NCBI RefSeq assembly: GCF_000002995.4
Contig: NW_025062479.1
Span: forward strand, 8,299,721 to 8,363,720
DNA: 64,000 nucleotides
Source of the DNA: Brugia malayi
Taxonomy: Eukaryota > Nematoda > Chromadorea > Rhabditida > Onchocercidae
Direction of reading: 5' to 3'
Under the pieces are notes generated by a model, which saw nothing but the letters and a program-made list of their open reading frames with translations, had not been told where the DNA came from and ran no database searches. Shown here piece by piece: positions 24,981-37,403 of the stretch (the first letter of the stretch is position 1; each line of letters begins with the position of its first letter). Both the position numbers and the translations under genes were made by a program.

Positions 24981-26078
24981 AACAATAATCCAATAATACC
25001 TCTATTATAGTACTCCTACTTGGTATTCTAGATTTACCACTCCACTTCACCACAATTTAATTTAAATGAAACCCTTTCACGCTGTATTAAAAACTATCAA
25101 TCACCGCTAATTTTAATTTACAATTTACACATATACTTAAGATGTTTATAACTTTAAGCAATTCCCTTTAATAAAACTGACAAGATATTTGCATAATAAA
25201 ATACATCATTGGGATAAAATGATTTCTACACTAAACGAAAATTTTTTAAAAGTAATTAGAAATTGTTGGATATGTATAGCATCAACAGCATGAAAATAAT
25301 AAGAGTTCAAATATTTCATTCGATGTTTTTAAAATTGTCAATTTCTGAAAAAAAATTTCCTGCACTGTTTAAACGACTTAAAACATAATTCCTTTACTCT
25401 AAGGAAGTGCCATTAGAAAATTCCTTTATGATTAAATTTTCTCTTAAATGAATTTTCATGTGAAGTCTGTATTCTTTGCCCTTAATTATCAAGTATTAGT
25501 TTGCTAGCTGTGGGAACTTATCGATCTTCACAATGGTCACAGTATTTCGCCTTTTGTGTGTGCCTTGCGCTGAATCGATGTGGGAAATGACTTGGGATTT
25601 TAAAGAAACGTCAGAAGTTTACTGATTAAACTGATCAGCCATTTAAATTGAATAAAACTAAGTAGTAAATCAAATATGGAATTAAAGTGGAAGTGATAGT
25701 TTACCATCACATCGGATATAAAACAACGAATTTGATTTTCGAGATAGATTCTTCTAAAATTGTGTTAAAGTATGAATGATGATGGAAGATTAAAATTAGT
25801 ACCAAATAAAATTGAGCTAGGAAAGATGCAGTTTATGTTAAAAATCAGTGAATAAATGGAAAAAAAATCGATCAAACTAAAAAATTTCAATTTCAAATTC
25901 TGTTTGTGCACATGAAGAAAAAATTTTAATTTCAAAAAATAAAAAATAAAACTAACAATGGATTTGACGAATTCCAATAAAGATTAGGCAAACGGCGTGC
26001 AATTGAGAACTTCAAATTACAGAATATCATGAATAAGTGAATAATCGTAATGATGAGTGATGATGGTTCTGTCCACAT
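11230..26078 (-). CDS. Ephrin, GPI-anchored type, with long C-terminal extension and 12.9-kb first intron
   Basis: Cell-surface ligand for Eph receptor kinases (VAB-1 in C. elegans), guiding cell contacts and axons. Eight exons join in phase: 25957-26078, 12942-13095, 12651-12822, 12386-12511, 12124-12242, 11804-11947, 11468-11699 and 11230-11309, giving 382 residues. Exon 1 encodes a signal peptide (LIITIIHLFMIF core) and LYWNSSNP, the classic start of the ephrin fold. Exons 2-4 supply YIEVDAMDSMEVVCP, FSPLPNGFEYQPGRSYYL and the four fold cysteines (C73, C101, C113, C167). Exons 5-7 add about 165 hydrophilic residues with no known domain. The last exon ends in AKYVIIIALLLCSSGR, preceded by SSGGGA: a GPI signal pattern. 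Weak points are the exon 5 acceptor (ATGTAAG) and the exon 6 donor (GTTAGC or, 3 bases earlier, GTGGTT). If exon 4 is not spliced, translation stops at SEEGT. Family certain; EFN paralog not assigned. Confidence 0.87.
12366..12405. repeat. 20-bp tandem duplication across the ephrin exon 4 donor
   Basis: Units 12366-12385 (CTTCTTCAGAACTTAAGTAC) and 12386-12405 match at 18 of 20 bases. On the minus strand the exon 4 splice donor falls exactly on the boundary between the units. Confidence 0.9.
15859..15914. repeat. Tandem duplication, 27-29 bp units
   Basis: GTCGTTTTCTAGAAATAT occurs at 15859 and again at 15886, each followed by an A run. It lies in ephrin intron 1. Confidence 0.9.
22826..23100. 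repeat. Degenerate AAATA/TAAATA low-complexity tract
   Basis: Repeated AAATAAATA, AAACAAATA and AAATATAA words over about 270 bases. The open frames on the minus strand here are produced by the repeat and are not genes. Confidence 0.85.
23345..23463 (-). other. Exon-like segment, possible alternative 5' exon of the ephrin
   Basis: Starts with ATG, encodes 39 residues beginning MSTSISSFCSTNV with a CCCYGICGKR cluster, and ends at AAG|GTTAGC in phase 2. That is the phase needed to join ephrin exon 2. There is no signal peptide. The phase match has a one-in-three chance of being accidental, so this is only a candidate. Confidence 0.2.
24934..24976. repeat. (AT)n microsatellite
   Basis: Uninterrupted alternating A/T for about 43 bases. 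Confidence 0.97.
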
Positions 26079-29000
26079 TACATACATATAATACGGACAG
26101 CACTTCCACGCGCAATATCGTATTTTCTTGTGGCCTTTTCACTTTACTTGATGACTCCCTGGAGTAACCGTTCGTGAAATTAAAAGATGGCTCGCTGTTT
26201 TTTTAATTTACTAAACGAAAAAACTGAGCACTAAAACAGCACTTCCATCTGCAAGTGCTTATCGGATTAAGAAATTTGTAAGACTCCAGTTCTCAATATA
26301 CTTATCACATTTCCATAAATTAAGAGAAATGTGCAGTGAAAATGTGAGAGGATAGCTTCGACATATCACACCTCCAATATAATTCACTCGTAATACGGTG
26401 AAATAAGCATAATAAAATAGCATGAAAGAAGCAGTAAACATCAAACAGAATATCAATTACCGTACTTGGTGAAAAACAACAGTTTGTATTTCCTATATCT
26501 CGAAACAAGTATCCTACACCTCAGTACCGTATGCTTACCGGTACAAGAGGGAAAGGAATAGGAAGAAGTTGTGAGAATTTAGGAATCTGCGGCCAAAGGA
26601 CTATTCAGTCTTTCAAATTCAAACTGTCCTGCAATGTTTCTGAATTCAGTTTAATTACTATCCAAATCAGTACAATTGACCTTGCAGTAAAAATGATAGA
26701 GAATGAAGTTTTCATGGACATATAGATGTTCTACAAATGAGTATTCATCCTCAAGAGTGAAATTGGCTCACTTTATTTCAATGTCATTTTTTAGCTCAAC
26801 TTACTGCTTAACGCAGAAACAAGGTTATGAAAATAATGAGCAACTGCGCTTCTTAGTCCCGCATAAATTATGAATATAAGGATAAAATGAACAATTTCTC
26901 ATTCACTGTTAAGCACTACTGCATTGTAATCGTTTCATGTGCTGTTGTATTTCGGAAACGTTCGAGCGTTTATCATAAATAAATAGTTATAGGAATATGT
27001 CACAGAGGACATATGGCGCAACTAAGAAAGGTAACGTTGTCAAAGAGTCAGTGATAAGCAATATATGCTTCGTTCTGTCAAAATGATTCGGGAACTGTTT
27101 AAAAATAGTTTTGTTGAATGAGTCGTCACTGAATACTTCTTAAACCCCGAGATCAGCAGAATGAACCGTTATCTGAATCAAAGTACTAGAATCTTTCTTT
27201 TTCCCTTTAACACTCCCCGCTCCCTTTCCTCCTTTATACTCCTGCCGGATTGTACTAACTTCATTTGGTGAAAAGACTAGTGCACATACATACACAGACA
27301 CATACACAAATAATATGAGCAGATTTAGCAAAAGGAGCGGTAGGGAAGCGATATTGCCGCAGTGACAGGAACAGAAATGGGCGGCTCGATCCTTTCCTAC
27401 AACGCCGCCTTCACTTTTATTATAATTATTGGGATGGGTGGTGTTGGTCACTTTTCCCGCCCTCTTGTCAGTATTCTTCTTTTGATGAAGAATGGCATTT
27501 CGGAGGTGATGGGAGCTAGCGGTGTATCCTTCATTCCAGGTGTCGGCTTTGAGTTTCCCTTAGGGTTCTATTCTGAGGCAGCAATATCAGTTACTCAAAT
27601 TTTGATTCCAACAACTTGTCACCAATATCTGCTGTGTGCGCTGAAGTTGAATATCAAATGAAGACAAGATTCTGTAGAAATGAGATTCTAGCAATGAACA
27701 AATTCCAGATTTAATGCAAACATTGTATACGATGGAAAGCCTGACTAAACATCAGTTTAATAAAGCTGTTTCTGCTCCTGAGCAAAAAAAATATGAATCG
27801 TAATACAAATGTAAACTTATGGAATGGAAAGATGCTTCAGAAAAAATATCTTGTCGTAATAAACAAGCATAAGTTGTAACAGAACTGGGTTCCTCCACGT
27901 TTTCAGTTTGTTCTGGGCTTAGGTGCAATATATAATACTTATCGACATAAGTACAGCGATGGATAAGATGAAAGTAGTGAAGTGGTGTTGTTGGTCTGTT
28001 TACACAATTGGAGTAAAATACTGTGTTGTGACTCGAGTGGTTTCTTTCTGGTCAACATTTGAAAAAGAGTGCTATCCAATGTCATCTTCAACAAAGAATC
28101 AGATTTTTGAAGCACTCCTGCAGACAACTTCTTCCACCATATGAGAATAATGCACGAATAGAAAAATTCTTTTTTAATGTGAAGATTTTTGATTTCGTGT
28201 CGAATCCAATCCTCCCCAACAATGCTATTGACTTTCCTTACCTTTGGGAATTAACTTCCTATCAGCTCTCAAAGGATAAGGCAAACTGAGACAATTTTGA
28301 TCATCTGCTACCTTCAGCAAGACAGCATCAAAATTTTTATCTCATTAAACATAAGTAGAAATTTATTTATTAAGAATCACTTGCAAGTAAATTACACTCT
28401 GATGTCTTCAAAGTTCAAAATTTCAAATGCTTTTCAACTTGAGATTCAACCCTACAAATGATTTTTTTTTATTATTTATGACAGGTAAATCTGTTTTGCT
28501 ATTCCATTATATCCATGTTAATGGTGAAATAAAATTTCCTGATTTGTAACTGCTGCTTTGAAAAAATAAGAATAATAAACGTCAGCGCTATTAAGTGATG
28601 AATTGAAATGTGGTTTAGGTTCTTTTGGACTGTTAAAATTAAACATAAATACCTAATGTGTCTAGCTCAAGATAGTTAAACAGCTCGTTATTTTTTTTTA
28701 AAAAATCACTTCTACAGTGAACCACAACAGTTATATTATTGTTCAGCTGCATATCTCTTTTCCTGAGACTTCCATTTTTTCATAGAATATCTGTGAGAAA
28801 CAGAATATTTTCCATAGAATATCAGAGAAACTCTTTCTCAGGAAAGTTTCAAAAAAGCAGAGTCGAATGATTTAAACAAAGCTGATTTTATTCACCCGTT
28901 AGACATTTTTTCAGTTTAATGGTTATGGGAACCTTAAATAGAATAGATGAATGGCATTCTTAATCAAGTTAAATGCAAATTGCTTCTCAAATATTATGAT

Positions 29001-29629
29001 CAACAAATTTTAATTAGTTACTGATAATTCTGAATGCGCAGATGAATTAGTTATTAACATATTTCGGTATTCCAATGATAGGAAGAAGGAATTTTTCAGC
29101 TCAGTGCAAAGTTTCTATAATTTATTAGTGGATGAGAACATTCAATAGAACAGTCCATAAATGACATCTGAAATTTATAATAATCACGTCATACACTTCA
29201 ATAAAGTCGCTTATCTGTAACAATACAGTGCAAAAAATTGGAGAAATAATTGATATTGGAAAAATATTCAGAATTTTGGATAAGTGGAAACAGTTGGTGT
29301 TTTTGAAATTGAATGGTGCGTAGTGGCGAAGTGAATATCAAGATGGAAGTTTCAAAGTTCAAAGTCATTAATTAATAAACGTCTTCATTTTGTATTTCGG
29401 TTTTCATCAGTTAGTTCTAAACTTGTTTCTTAGTTTTTTTTTTTTTTTTTTTTTTTTTTGTGCAATTGGAATGTATATATTTATGTAAAAGTTATCAACA
29501 TGTATCGGACAGGGTACTCATTGAATTTATTTTTTTGTCAGACAGTCAAGATATTTCATAACAATGCCGGATGGATCACATAATATTAACCTTAGTGGCT
29601 AAAAGGAAAATTTGAAGTGGGAGAATGAA
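26079..29629. other. Intergenic region upstream of the ephrin and downstream of the globin
   Basis: This should include the ephrin promoter. Open frames overlap on both strands at 27140-27661 in a less AT-rich patch, but neither strand has convincing splice sites or motifs, so no gene is called. A T run of 26 lies at 29434-29459. Two imperfect copies of CATAGAATATC..GAGAAA lie at about 28780-28830. Confidence 0.5.
29434..29459. repeat. Poly-T run (26 T on the plus strand)
   Basis: Uninterrupted T run in intergenic DNA downstream of the globin gene. There is no adjacent element body or target-site duplication to suggest a retroposed copy. Confidence 0.95.
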
Positions 29630-32600
29630 TCAATCACCTCGACGAATACGTGAAAACAACCATCTGATGAACTGGTAGTGTACAGGCATTCGTGCAAAAT
29701 TCGCTGAAAGTATTGTACCGGTCACACCGATTGTTCCTTTACCACCTATGCTCATTTAAATTAAAATACATAGCGGGTAACACATGATGGCAAACAATTT
29801 CAAAATTATTTAGGACAACTGATTCATTTGTTCCTGGAAGGTAATTTTCATAACAAATCTCGTTTTATTAATATAATCTTAATTATGTACTGCTGACCTG
29901 GGTTTTTGGCTGATGGTTGTGGAATCGGGGGTATCACAGATAATTTCGCTCTGGATGCTACTTCTGCTTGAACATCTAACATTGATCGATCTGCTATATT
30001 TGTTAGATATCCTCGCTGAAAATCACACCTCTTTATTTCTATGCTGAAAAATACTATACCTGATAATCGATTAGTACTCTTTTATCTATAAATTCAACAA
30101 ACTATGAATGTTGATCTCAGTATATTATACATATCAAATTTCCTCCTATTAATTTAAAACCCAATCCAAAATTCCATAATCTTTGTTGCTGCATTAAAAC
30201 GAAGCAAAAAATTTCAGGACACGAAACCTGAAATATTTTATGCCTAATTTCTTAGTATCTTCCTTACATGCATTAATTTGAAATGTTTCAAACCTTAATT
30301 CTTTCACAAATCCCTGAAATCAGATGCCTCCATAAAATGACCACATTGTCTACATCTGTATTATTCCAACGATCCGCTTTTGAACTAAGCAGTGCTAATC
30401 GTATGTGATGTATTGAACATTCCAGAAATACTGACCTTTTAACACATGCTTTATTTTAAAATAAAGAAATGTAATTTTCAGCAAAATAAGAACTTAGTGA
30501 TTTAATTTTTTGAGTAACTGTTCCATTTAGAATCATACATCTTATACAGCTATGATAATATTTCTAATTCAATAATTTTATTGCTAAAAACAAGAAAATT
30601 CTTACCAATAGTACAGCCGGAAGCCACTGCTCGATTCAAGCTTACCGTGTCTTCGTCCTAAATTATCCAAAATTGGATCAAATGCTTTCAGATCATCTAG
30701 GCTATTTATACCGCTTTCCAGAACCTGTAATGGCGCAGCAGATGATGGTTGGAACTGTCTCGCTTTCTCTAATAATTCTTTCCAGTAGTATAATGTCATA
30801 AAGTCGTGTTTTTCGTAGGATTTCTGGAAGTAATTTGTTCACAAACACTTATCTCAATCCATTGGATTAGAGATCTTTCGGCATCACTAATACCATTGAT
30901 ATATTATTTTAAAAAAGTTAGAAAGAACTATTTCATTAAAGTTGAGTCACTTACCTGGATGAAGCGAAGAGCTTGAAAAACAAAATCGTTATTCTTCTTT
31001 TTACAGTTGTTCAAATCCAAATTCATGAAAGAAAATAACTGCCGAGCTTCGGGACACTAAAACATTTTATAATGTAATTAATTGCAAACAGTGATCAATT
31101 GCACACAGAATCATTATTCTTCCCTCCACTCAAGGATGAATAAGTGAAGTTGAAATGGCATTTTGTGTTTTTTTTTGATCTTTAATAATTCTGCTTTTTT
31201 ATCATTAGCTCATCCTCACACTACTCGTCTTTTTAAATAGAAAGCAAAAATATATGTGATGTATCCGAATGCACACAGCAACGTAATACAGGTAAAACAA
31301 TCATCTCAAACTATATTTTTTTCACCGATGGTATCCAGATAGGTGAGAAAACTGTTGAAAATAGCCAAGATACTATGAAGATTAAGAAATAATGTTGACA
31401 ACAATTATAAAAAATTTTAAACTGTTTTGCATTCTCATCATTGTATTTATTGGTTTATCAATATCGTCTTTTCTCTAAGATAATGGAGCAATTAAATCCT
31501 GAACTTCTCTCAAAACCCATCTCGAGATGATGGAAGCTACTTATAACAATTGAAATGTATGAATATATGGAGATACCTGATCAAAAATCATCCTGTAAAT
31601 GTTGCAAGCAATTTCCTGCTTTTCTGTTTTCATTGTTTTCCAAGATCTCCTCAACAGTCGGCTCTCGGCATCATCGAAATCATACCATCTTTCCAAACTA
31701 GAAATAACCGTTTTCACATATGCCAAATGTAGTGTTGCTTAAAATGCTTGTGAAGGATTTTCTCACAATTTCTCCTTTACAGTTGTATATATATATTGTT
31801 TTTTTCTCATCGATGGTATCCAAATAAATAAGAATTAGAATGCTGTATACCTTTATATATTATATATTTATTTAAATTCAGAAGGAAGCAAGAAAAACAA
31901 TCAACACTATAAGTTGTAACAGATATATTTGGTGATTAACAGATACTGTCTCATCATATAAAATTGTTTGAATGATGATACCTGCAAGTAATATCTTCTT
32001 TTTGTTTACAATATGACATATTGATTATGATAAGAAAATAAGACGGTTAGTTTAATAGATATTGGTAATATGTATTGGTAAACTGAACCTGAAATAATAT
32101 CAATATCTTTGCAAATAAGTACCAACTTAAAAGTATTGCAATGGCGCCACTGGTTAGTTTCGCAACTACACATAACTCAATGTTAATTAATAGTAAATAT
32201 TTGAAATGAATTTAACAAAACTATCAATCATTGATCTTAACACTCAATTTTTCAATTTAGAACTTTTACCTCTACAACTCTGACTAACACTTATCAGTCT
32301 TGCAAGATTAAAGAAAACTGCATTTTGGAACAAAATTGCAAATGGTATCTGTATTTGAATTGTCCGTTAACTGCTCTTCAAATGCAGAAATCTAGGGTCT
32401 GAAACATGAATTTAATTTGATAAACATCATATCAACAACCACTCACATAATACACATTGCATTATGAAGGTGAAAAGATTCATTGAAAAACTATTTGCGA
32501 TCCTTAAAGAGACTTCATCAGTGATGATTTATTCACACATCTGGCTAGAAATAATGGAAAAAGCCTGGAAATCAATGCAATGGAGTTGCAGAAAGCGCAA

Positions 32601-35269
32601 ACTCCTGATATGCCTGTGACTGAGAGAACAAAGTTCGGTAAAGGTTAGATAAATTTGCAATTTTATGATTAGATTCCAACTGAAAGAGAAAAAAGCACAA
32701 TTGTATCTTGAAGATAAATTACAAAGTAATTTGTCCTATTGTGTTGATTAACCATCTGCAGCAAATATTCGGGAGCCATTCTTCACAAAAAAAATTTACG
32801 ATTGGAATCAAACTGGAAAAGGAAGAATAATAGTATGAAGTTACGAAAATGACATTGTAGGAGATAAGCGAAGAGAATTAATTGGGAAAGATTAATTAAC
32901 CATATTTCATTAAGTAATATTTTCAATAGTCATTAAATCGATGTAGTATTGCTTCAGGAGTTTTTTGTTTTCTCAGGAATTTTTTGCTTTCAACAAATTC
33001 TATGGAATAATAAACTTATCATCAATATCATCATCATCGAGGTTGTATTTATTATGTACTGTATACTATACATATGCTGTCGAATTTAAACTAATAAAAT
33101 AAAAACTTAAATATGAAGTAGTAAAATAAGAGATATATTATACTGTTCAATATGTTTTGAAGTATTGCATAGACGAGCTGACAAATGCATTTTTCGTAGG
33201 CTTGGCTGCTATTTGCGAGAGTTCTTTTCTCTTCTCTTCTTTTTTGCTTCTTCCTCACACCATAAGATTAAATTAATAACCATAATTCCTTTAGACCATC
33301 TTACTTAAGATAGAGGTGGTTATCCAAATTTTCGTTGCTTTCAATGTTATTGGCACTTGTTGTGCATATTTGAAGGAAAATTCCTTTCTGTAAATTTTGT
33401 GTTCCTTCTCCGTCATGTTTTATTCTACCGTACAAAGATTTAAACTAATTATAATAAAGGTTTAAGTATCAAAATCTGATTTTTTTTTTCAGAAAGGACC
33501 AGAATCAACCGTCTCCATTGATCAGCGGCAAAACTGATAGTAATAAGGATAGAAAACATTTGAATGACTGAACTGATAACTCTGTAGATAAATAAATTAC
33601 AATATTGTAGAACTGTTATAAAGGAATAATGTTATAGAAGTAACGGTATTAGAGAACGAAATGATTTCATACCAATATTGTCATTTCAATTATGTTACAG
33701 ATAAATACGAAATCCATAACAACGGTTAACTACTCCAGAAGACTATACGAAAGCCAAAAATAAGTTATGGATACGGAGCAATGGAATAAATTGATTCGAT
33801 TCGCACATAATGATAGTTAAGTTTTCAAAATAAATAAATAGTTAAGTTTTCAGGATCCTTAACGTAAAGCAACTGAAGAAATAAATCCAAAAATTTGCTG
33901 AGTTTCAGATCTCTTTTGAGAATCAACGGTGAAAACTATGGAAATGAAATTTTTTCATTTTCCTCTTAAAGAGAAGATGATAACGGAAATAAGACTACGA
34001 ATCATTAAATTAAAACCAAAAAAAGACACTTAAGAAGGGCGAACAAGACGAATTGCTTCAGTAACTTCTAAATTTCATTTTAAGTTTAGGACCCAAGAAT
34101 AAGATTTTCAGGGCCGGGTCTGAAAAAATAGGGTCAGTTAGTGCAGACTGGTAATATTAACAGTCAGTTCTCATCCTTCTGCCCACCCTTCATCATCTCA
34201 TTTCCCTTTCGCTTGTTCTTCGTTTGTCTAAAAAAGATTTCATTTTAAAGCCTGCATCAGAATCCTAGCATTGATTCTTCTAAGTTTTAACCTGGCTCAT
34301 CTATGATATCATATAAATGATATATTTTGCTAAAAAGATAAGTGTATAATTCCTCACTGAAACATTTTACTAAATAAGGGAACTAATCTGTTCTTGTCTT
34401 GTAAAATGCATTATTTTTTTTCATCCAAAAGGATAAAAAAAATAGGGTAAAAAAATCCACGCTTAGCTTTTTTTACGTAAAGCCATAAATTATTAACTAG
34501 ATAAGTGATTGGCTACAGAACTAGAAATCAGAAAAATGAATAGAATTTTCCGAGAAAGTTGGTGTCGAGAAACCTTTTATTTTTGAGTAATTCCATTGTT
34601 AAAGTTATCACCTTAAAATTTAGGATTTTCGACCTAGTTTCCCCTTTTTCTTGAGAATTTCCTCAGTGGATGAATGAATAGATAAGTAGATCTTACCTCA
34701 GCTTTGCTGAAATTACTTCTGCCTATAATTATATTTAAATGAAAAAATCAATATATGGCATTCAGAAAGAGTTATAAAAAAAATGCATTATTCTCAGGTG
34801 CCGGTTGTGCGTCAACCAAGTCTAATTACTTTTGCTGCACTATTAAAATGAAAAGCATTGTTTTTGAGCAGATTTTATCTCCCTTAATGAAAAAGTTCAG
34901 TTAAAAGATTAGAAGAATTATTTTGATGCTTATGTTTCATCAAAACAGCTGAATGGATAAAATAATACAAAAAGTCGTTAACTGTGAAATCAATTAATAG
35001 ATATAATAAACATTTTAATAAATTTTAATAAAACTAATACATTTAATAATATAAGCGATGACGAATTTACTTCTTTACAAAATAGCATTTACCAGAAAAT
35101 GCATTTTTTCAGTAACATTCCTACCACTTATATGGGATTAATCAAGTATTTCAAGTTTTCCAACTTTTTGTTGACGATGTTCGTCTTGGCCTAATGATAA
35201 TTCGTTTAAGATCTAGCTTAATTAACCACCAGTGGAGAGCAACGGCGTGGTTCCCACTTGCTGGTCCAT
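29630..35269 (-). CDS. Globin of the nematode globin-like family
   Basis: Haem protein of the divergent nematode globin family, proposed for oxygen, redox or signalling roles. Seven exons: 35227-35269, 31577-31737, 30955-31056, 30606-30823 (or 30606-30724), 30294-30435, 29898-30015 and 29630-29745. The protein has 299 residues, or 266 with the shorter exon 4. Helix A and B signature: SRLLRRSWKTMK and IYRMIFDQCPEARQLFSFM. FVFQALRFIQ supplies a likely Gln at E7, and ILDNLGRRHGKLE carries the proximal His (F8). SVFLECSIHH and ADRWNN follow in the G and H helices. About 75 residues beyond the fold end in RWLFSRIRRGD. Exon 1 (MDQQVGTTPLLSTG) is assigned by phase across a 3.5-kb intron. A TTTAG acceptor at 35284-35285, about 15 bases before the ATG, suits leader trans-splicing. 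N-terminal exon moderately sure; fold certain. Confidence 0.88.
31738..35226 (-). other. Globin intron 1 (3.5 kb)
   Basis: Defined by joining exon 1 (phase 1 donor GTTAAT) to the TTTTAAG acceptor at 31738. I see no nested gene. Short direct repeats such as ATAGTTAAGTTTTCA at about 33813 and 33837 are present. Confidence 0.55.
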
Positions 35270-37403
35270 GGCTTCATTTGTACCTAAATGTAGATGTAGA
35301 TTAAATAGGTTGTTGGCATTATCGGTTATTACTCAGTTTTTTTCGAGTGAGAATTTGTCGAGTGCAGCATGTAGTAATTTAAAAGAATTAAGTTTTAAAA
35401 TTGTTCCAAAACTTCCAAAAGGAATACTCTAGAGACATTCCTGAATTACTTACGTATGGACAACTCACTCTCATCCAGCAAAAATATTTGAAATAATTCT
35501 GTCCGCAAAATCAATATTATTCAATGACTGCTGAACTCATCAAATTATTTTGCCTATCAATTTACTTCACTGTCATATGAAAATGAATGAATGTAAATAC
35601 TGACTAATAACTTGGATGTAAAGATAATTCACTTACAAAGTTTTTAAAAACAAATTTTGTGATTGTAAAATTTGAAACATAGTAGTTTTGAAGCATATAT
35701 TCACTTTTCCGATAAGTTTGCTTCAGGAAAATGAATATTTTCCTGGCTTCCAGTTTTGTCGCCAAAACATAATCCAAAAATTTGTGTTATTCAGACATCT
35801 ATTGAAACTGAACAAGGAAATTATTTTAATTGTGCTCGAATTTCTATACACTTTCATGGGTGTCAGGAAAATAAGGCATTGTACTGCTTTTTAAAATAAC
35901 TTAATTTGTTTATTTTACTTGTCATATTAAATATCGCGCAATTTTTACAATACTTATTTTAAATTTGATAGTGTGGTTGATTCATTCGTAGAAGTTTCTG
36001 GATATCTCACCGTTTAAAGTGTCTTAATTTCTATTTGCAAAAAAATTAATTTGACCTTTACTTTACAATGCCGTAATCTATTAACTTTATTATCCTGATT
36101 TCGGAACATATGAGAAATTAAACAGCTATAAAATGACAGAATTATACGAAATCAAATCTATGGGATGTTTCACACTTAAAGGAGAAATAAGTGGATTTTT
36201 GACAATACCACTTTTTCAAAAAAAAGTTGTAAAAATTTGGCTCAATTTCATTTTTAGTAAGTATTGTGTATAATACTTTACGTTATGTAGAAAATTTCCT
36301 TGCAGCATTATCTTAATTTGTTTAAAAGATGGATTCTTTTTTAATTCTTGGAGAGTAATGAGAATGCCTTAGTTTAAGTATTCGTAAGTGTAGGCAAACT
36401 GGGTTGGAAAAGTATTTATTAGGATGAAACAGAGGAGGAGATTGAAGATTGAGCATAGTCTTTTGGGGTCATTTTGTAAATGTAGCGCAGAGTGAATGGT
36501 AAATCTTACCTCGCGGTTTTAGAAATGTGTAAAATTATTAATTTTAGATGATATTGTTAGGATTGACCGCATTTAGAAAACCATTCTGTTGTACTTTCAA
36601 TAATTTTTCAGCAAATTACATATTATATTTCACTTTCTTCGTACTGTCTCATAACCAAATTTCCCAATTCTAATCAAAATAATTGTGTGAAAGAACAGTT
36701 TGCATTTGTTTTAATCATTGGTGATTTCTGTTACTCATATAATATTTGCTGTTCCTAGATTTATGTAAATGCAGTAGTTGTTTTTTACAACCGCAGCTTT
36801 GCTTTTTCGTTTTATAAAATTTTATTGAATTAATTTTCACCTGAAATACATTAAAAACCAGAGAAAGAAAACTAATTATTATTTCCCAGAAGATAGAAGG
36901 CAATATATATATATATATATATTTTTAGATAGCTAACTTCACATTATGAGGTTTATCTGTCAATCGGTTCCTGCATAATTCTAACTGGATACGGTCCTAT
37001 AACATGCTTCTCTTAAAAATCTCATTGTATCAAATATTAAATTAAGCTTTTGAACTTTAGTTTTTCAACCTTTAACTCTTGGGATGTTCAGGAAAATAGT
37101 GCCCTTGCTTGCAAGAAATATCCTTTAATGTGATTCGTTAGCGCGTTAGTGTCAAGATAAAAATTATGGGTTGATTTCCTTTTACAGAGCTCTCTGTTTT
37201 GTGACAAATAAAAATACTGAAGCAGAAACTTCAAAACTTTACAAATGATTTAAAAATTTTCAAAGACTAGAAAATGAAACTCACACACAGGAATTTGTTT
37301 ATATCAGAAACAATCGATGAAATAAAATACAACTATTGGTTAGCTTTGGTGAATAATTTTTTTTTTTTTTTTTGACGATTTACAGGCTTATTAAGTATCT
37401 TTT
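35270..37403. promoter_or_regulatory. Divergent upstream region, globin and PGAP2-like genes
   Basis: About 2.1 kb between two divergent start codons. It contains an AT microsatellite at about 36903-36922 and a T run at about 37360-37374 just before the GATTTACAG acceptor used by the PGAP2-like gene. No other gene is supported. Confidence 0.4.

Larger units (their letters stand above)
13096..25956 (-). other. Ephrin intron 1 (12.9 kb), no supported nested gene
   Basis: The span follows from joining CCATT|GTTAGT at 25957 to the TTTTGCAG acceptor at 13095, both in phase 2. The open frames inside are short and low in complexity. One exon-like segment at 23345-23463 is treated separately. Simple repeats include TTCATT copies near 19093-19111, an AAATA-rich stretch at 22826-23100 and an AT run at 24934-24976. 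A long first intron in a developmental gene often carries enhancers, but none can be identified by reading. Confidence 0.7.

Noticed and set aside
27140..27661. Overlapping open frames on both strands of about 100 residues with hydrophobic stretches
   Set aside because: Neither shows family motifs or convincing splice sites. A less AT-rich patch produces long frames on both strands by chance.
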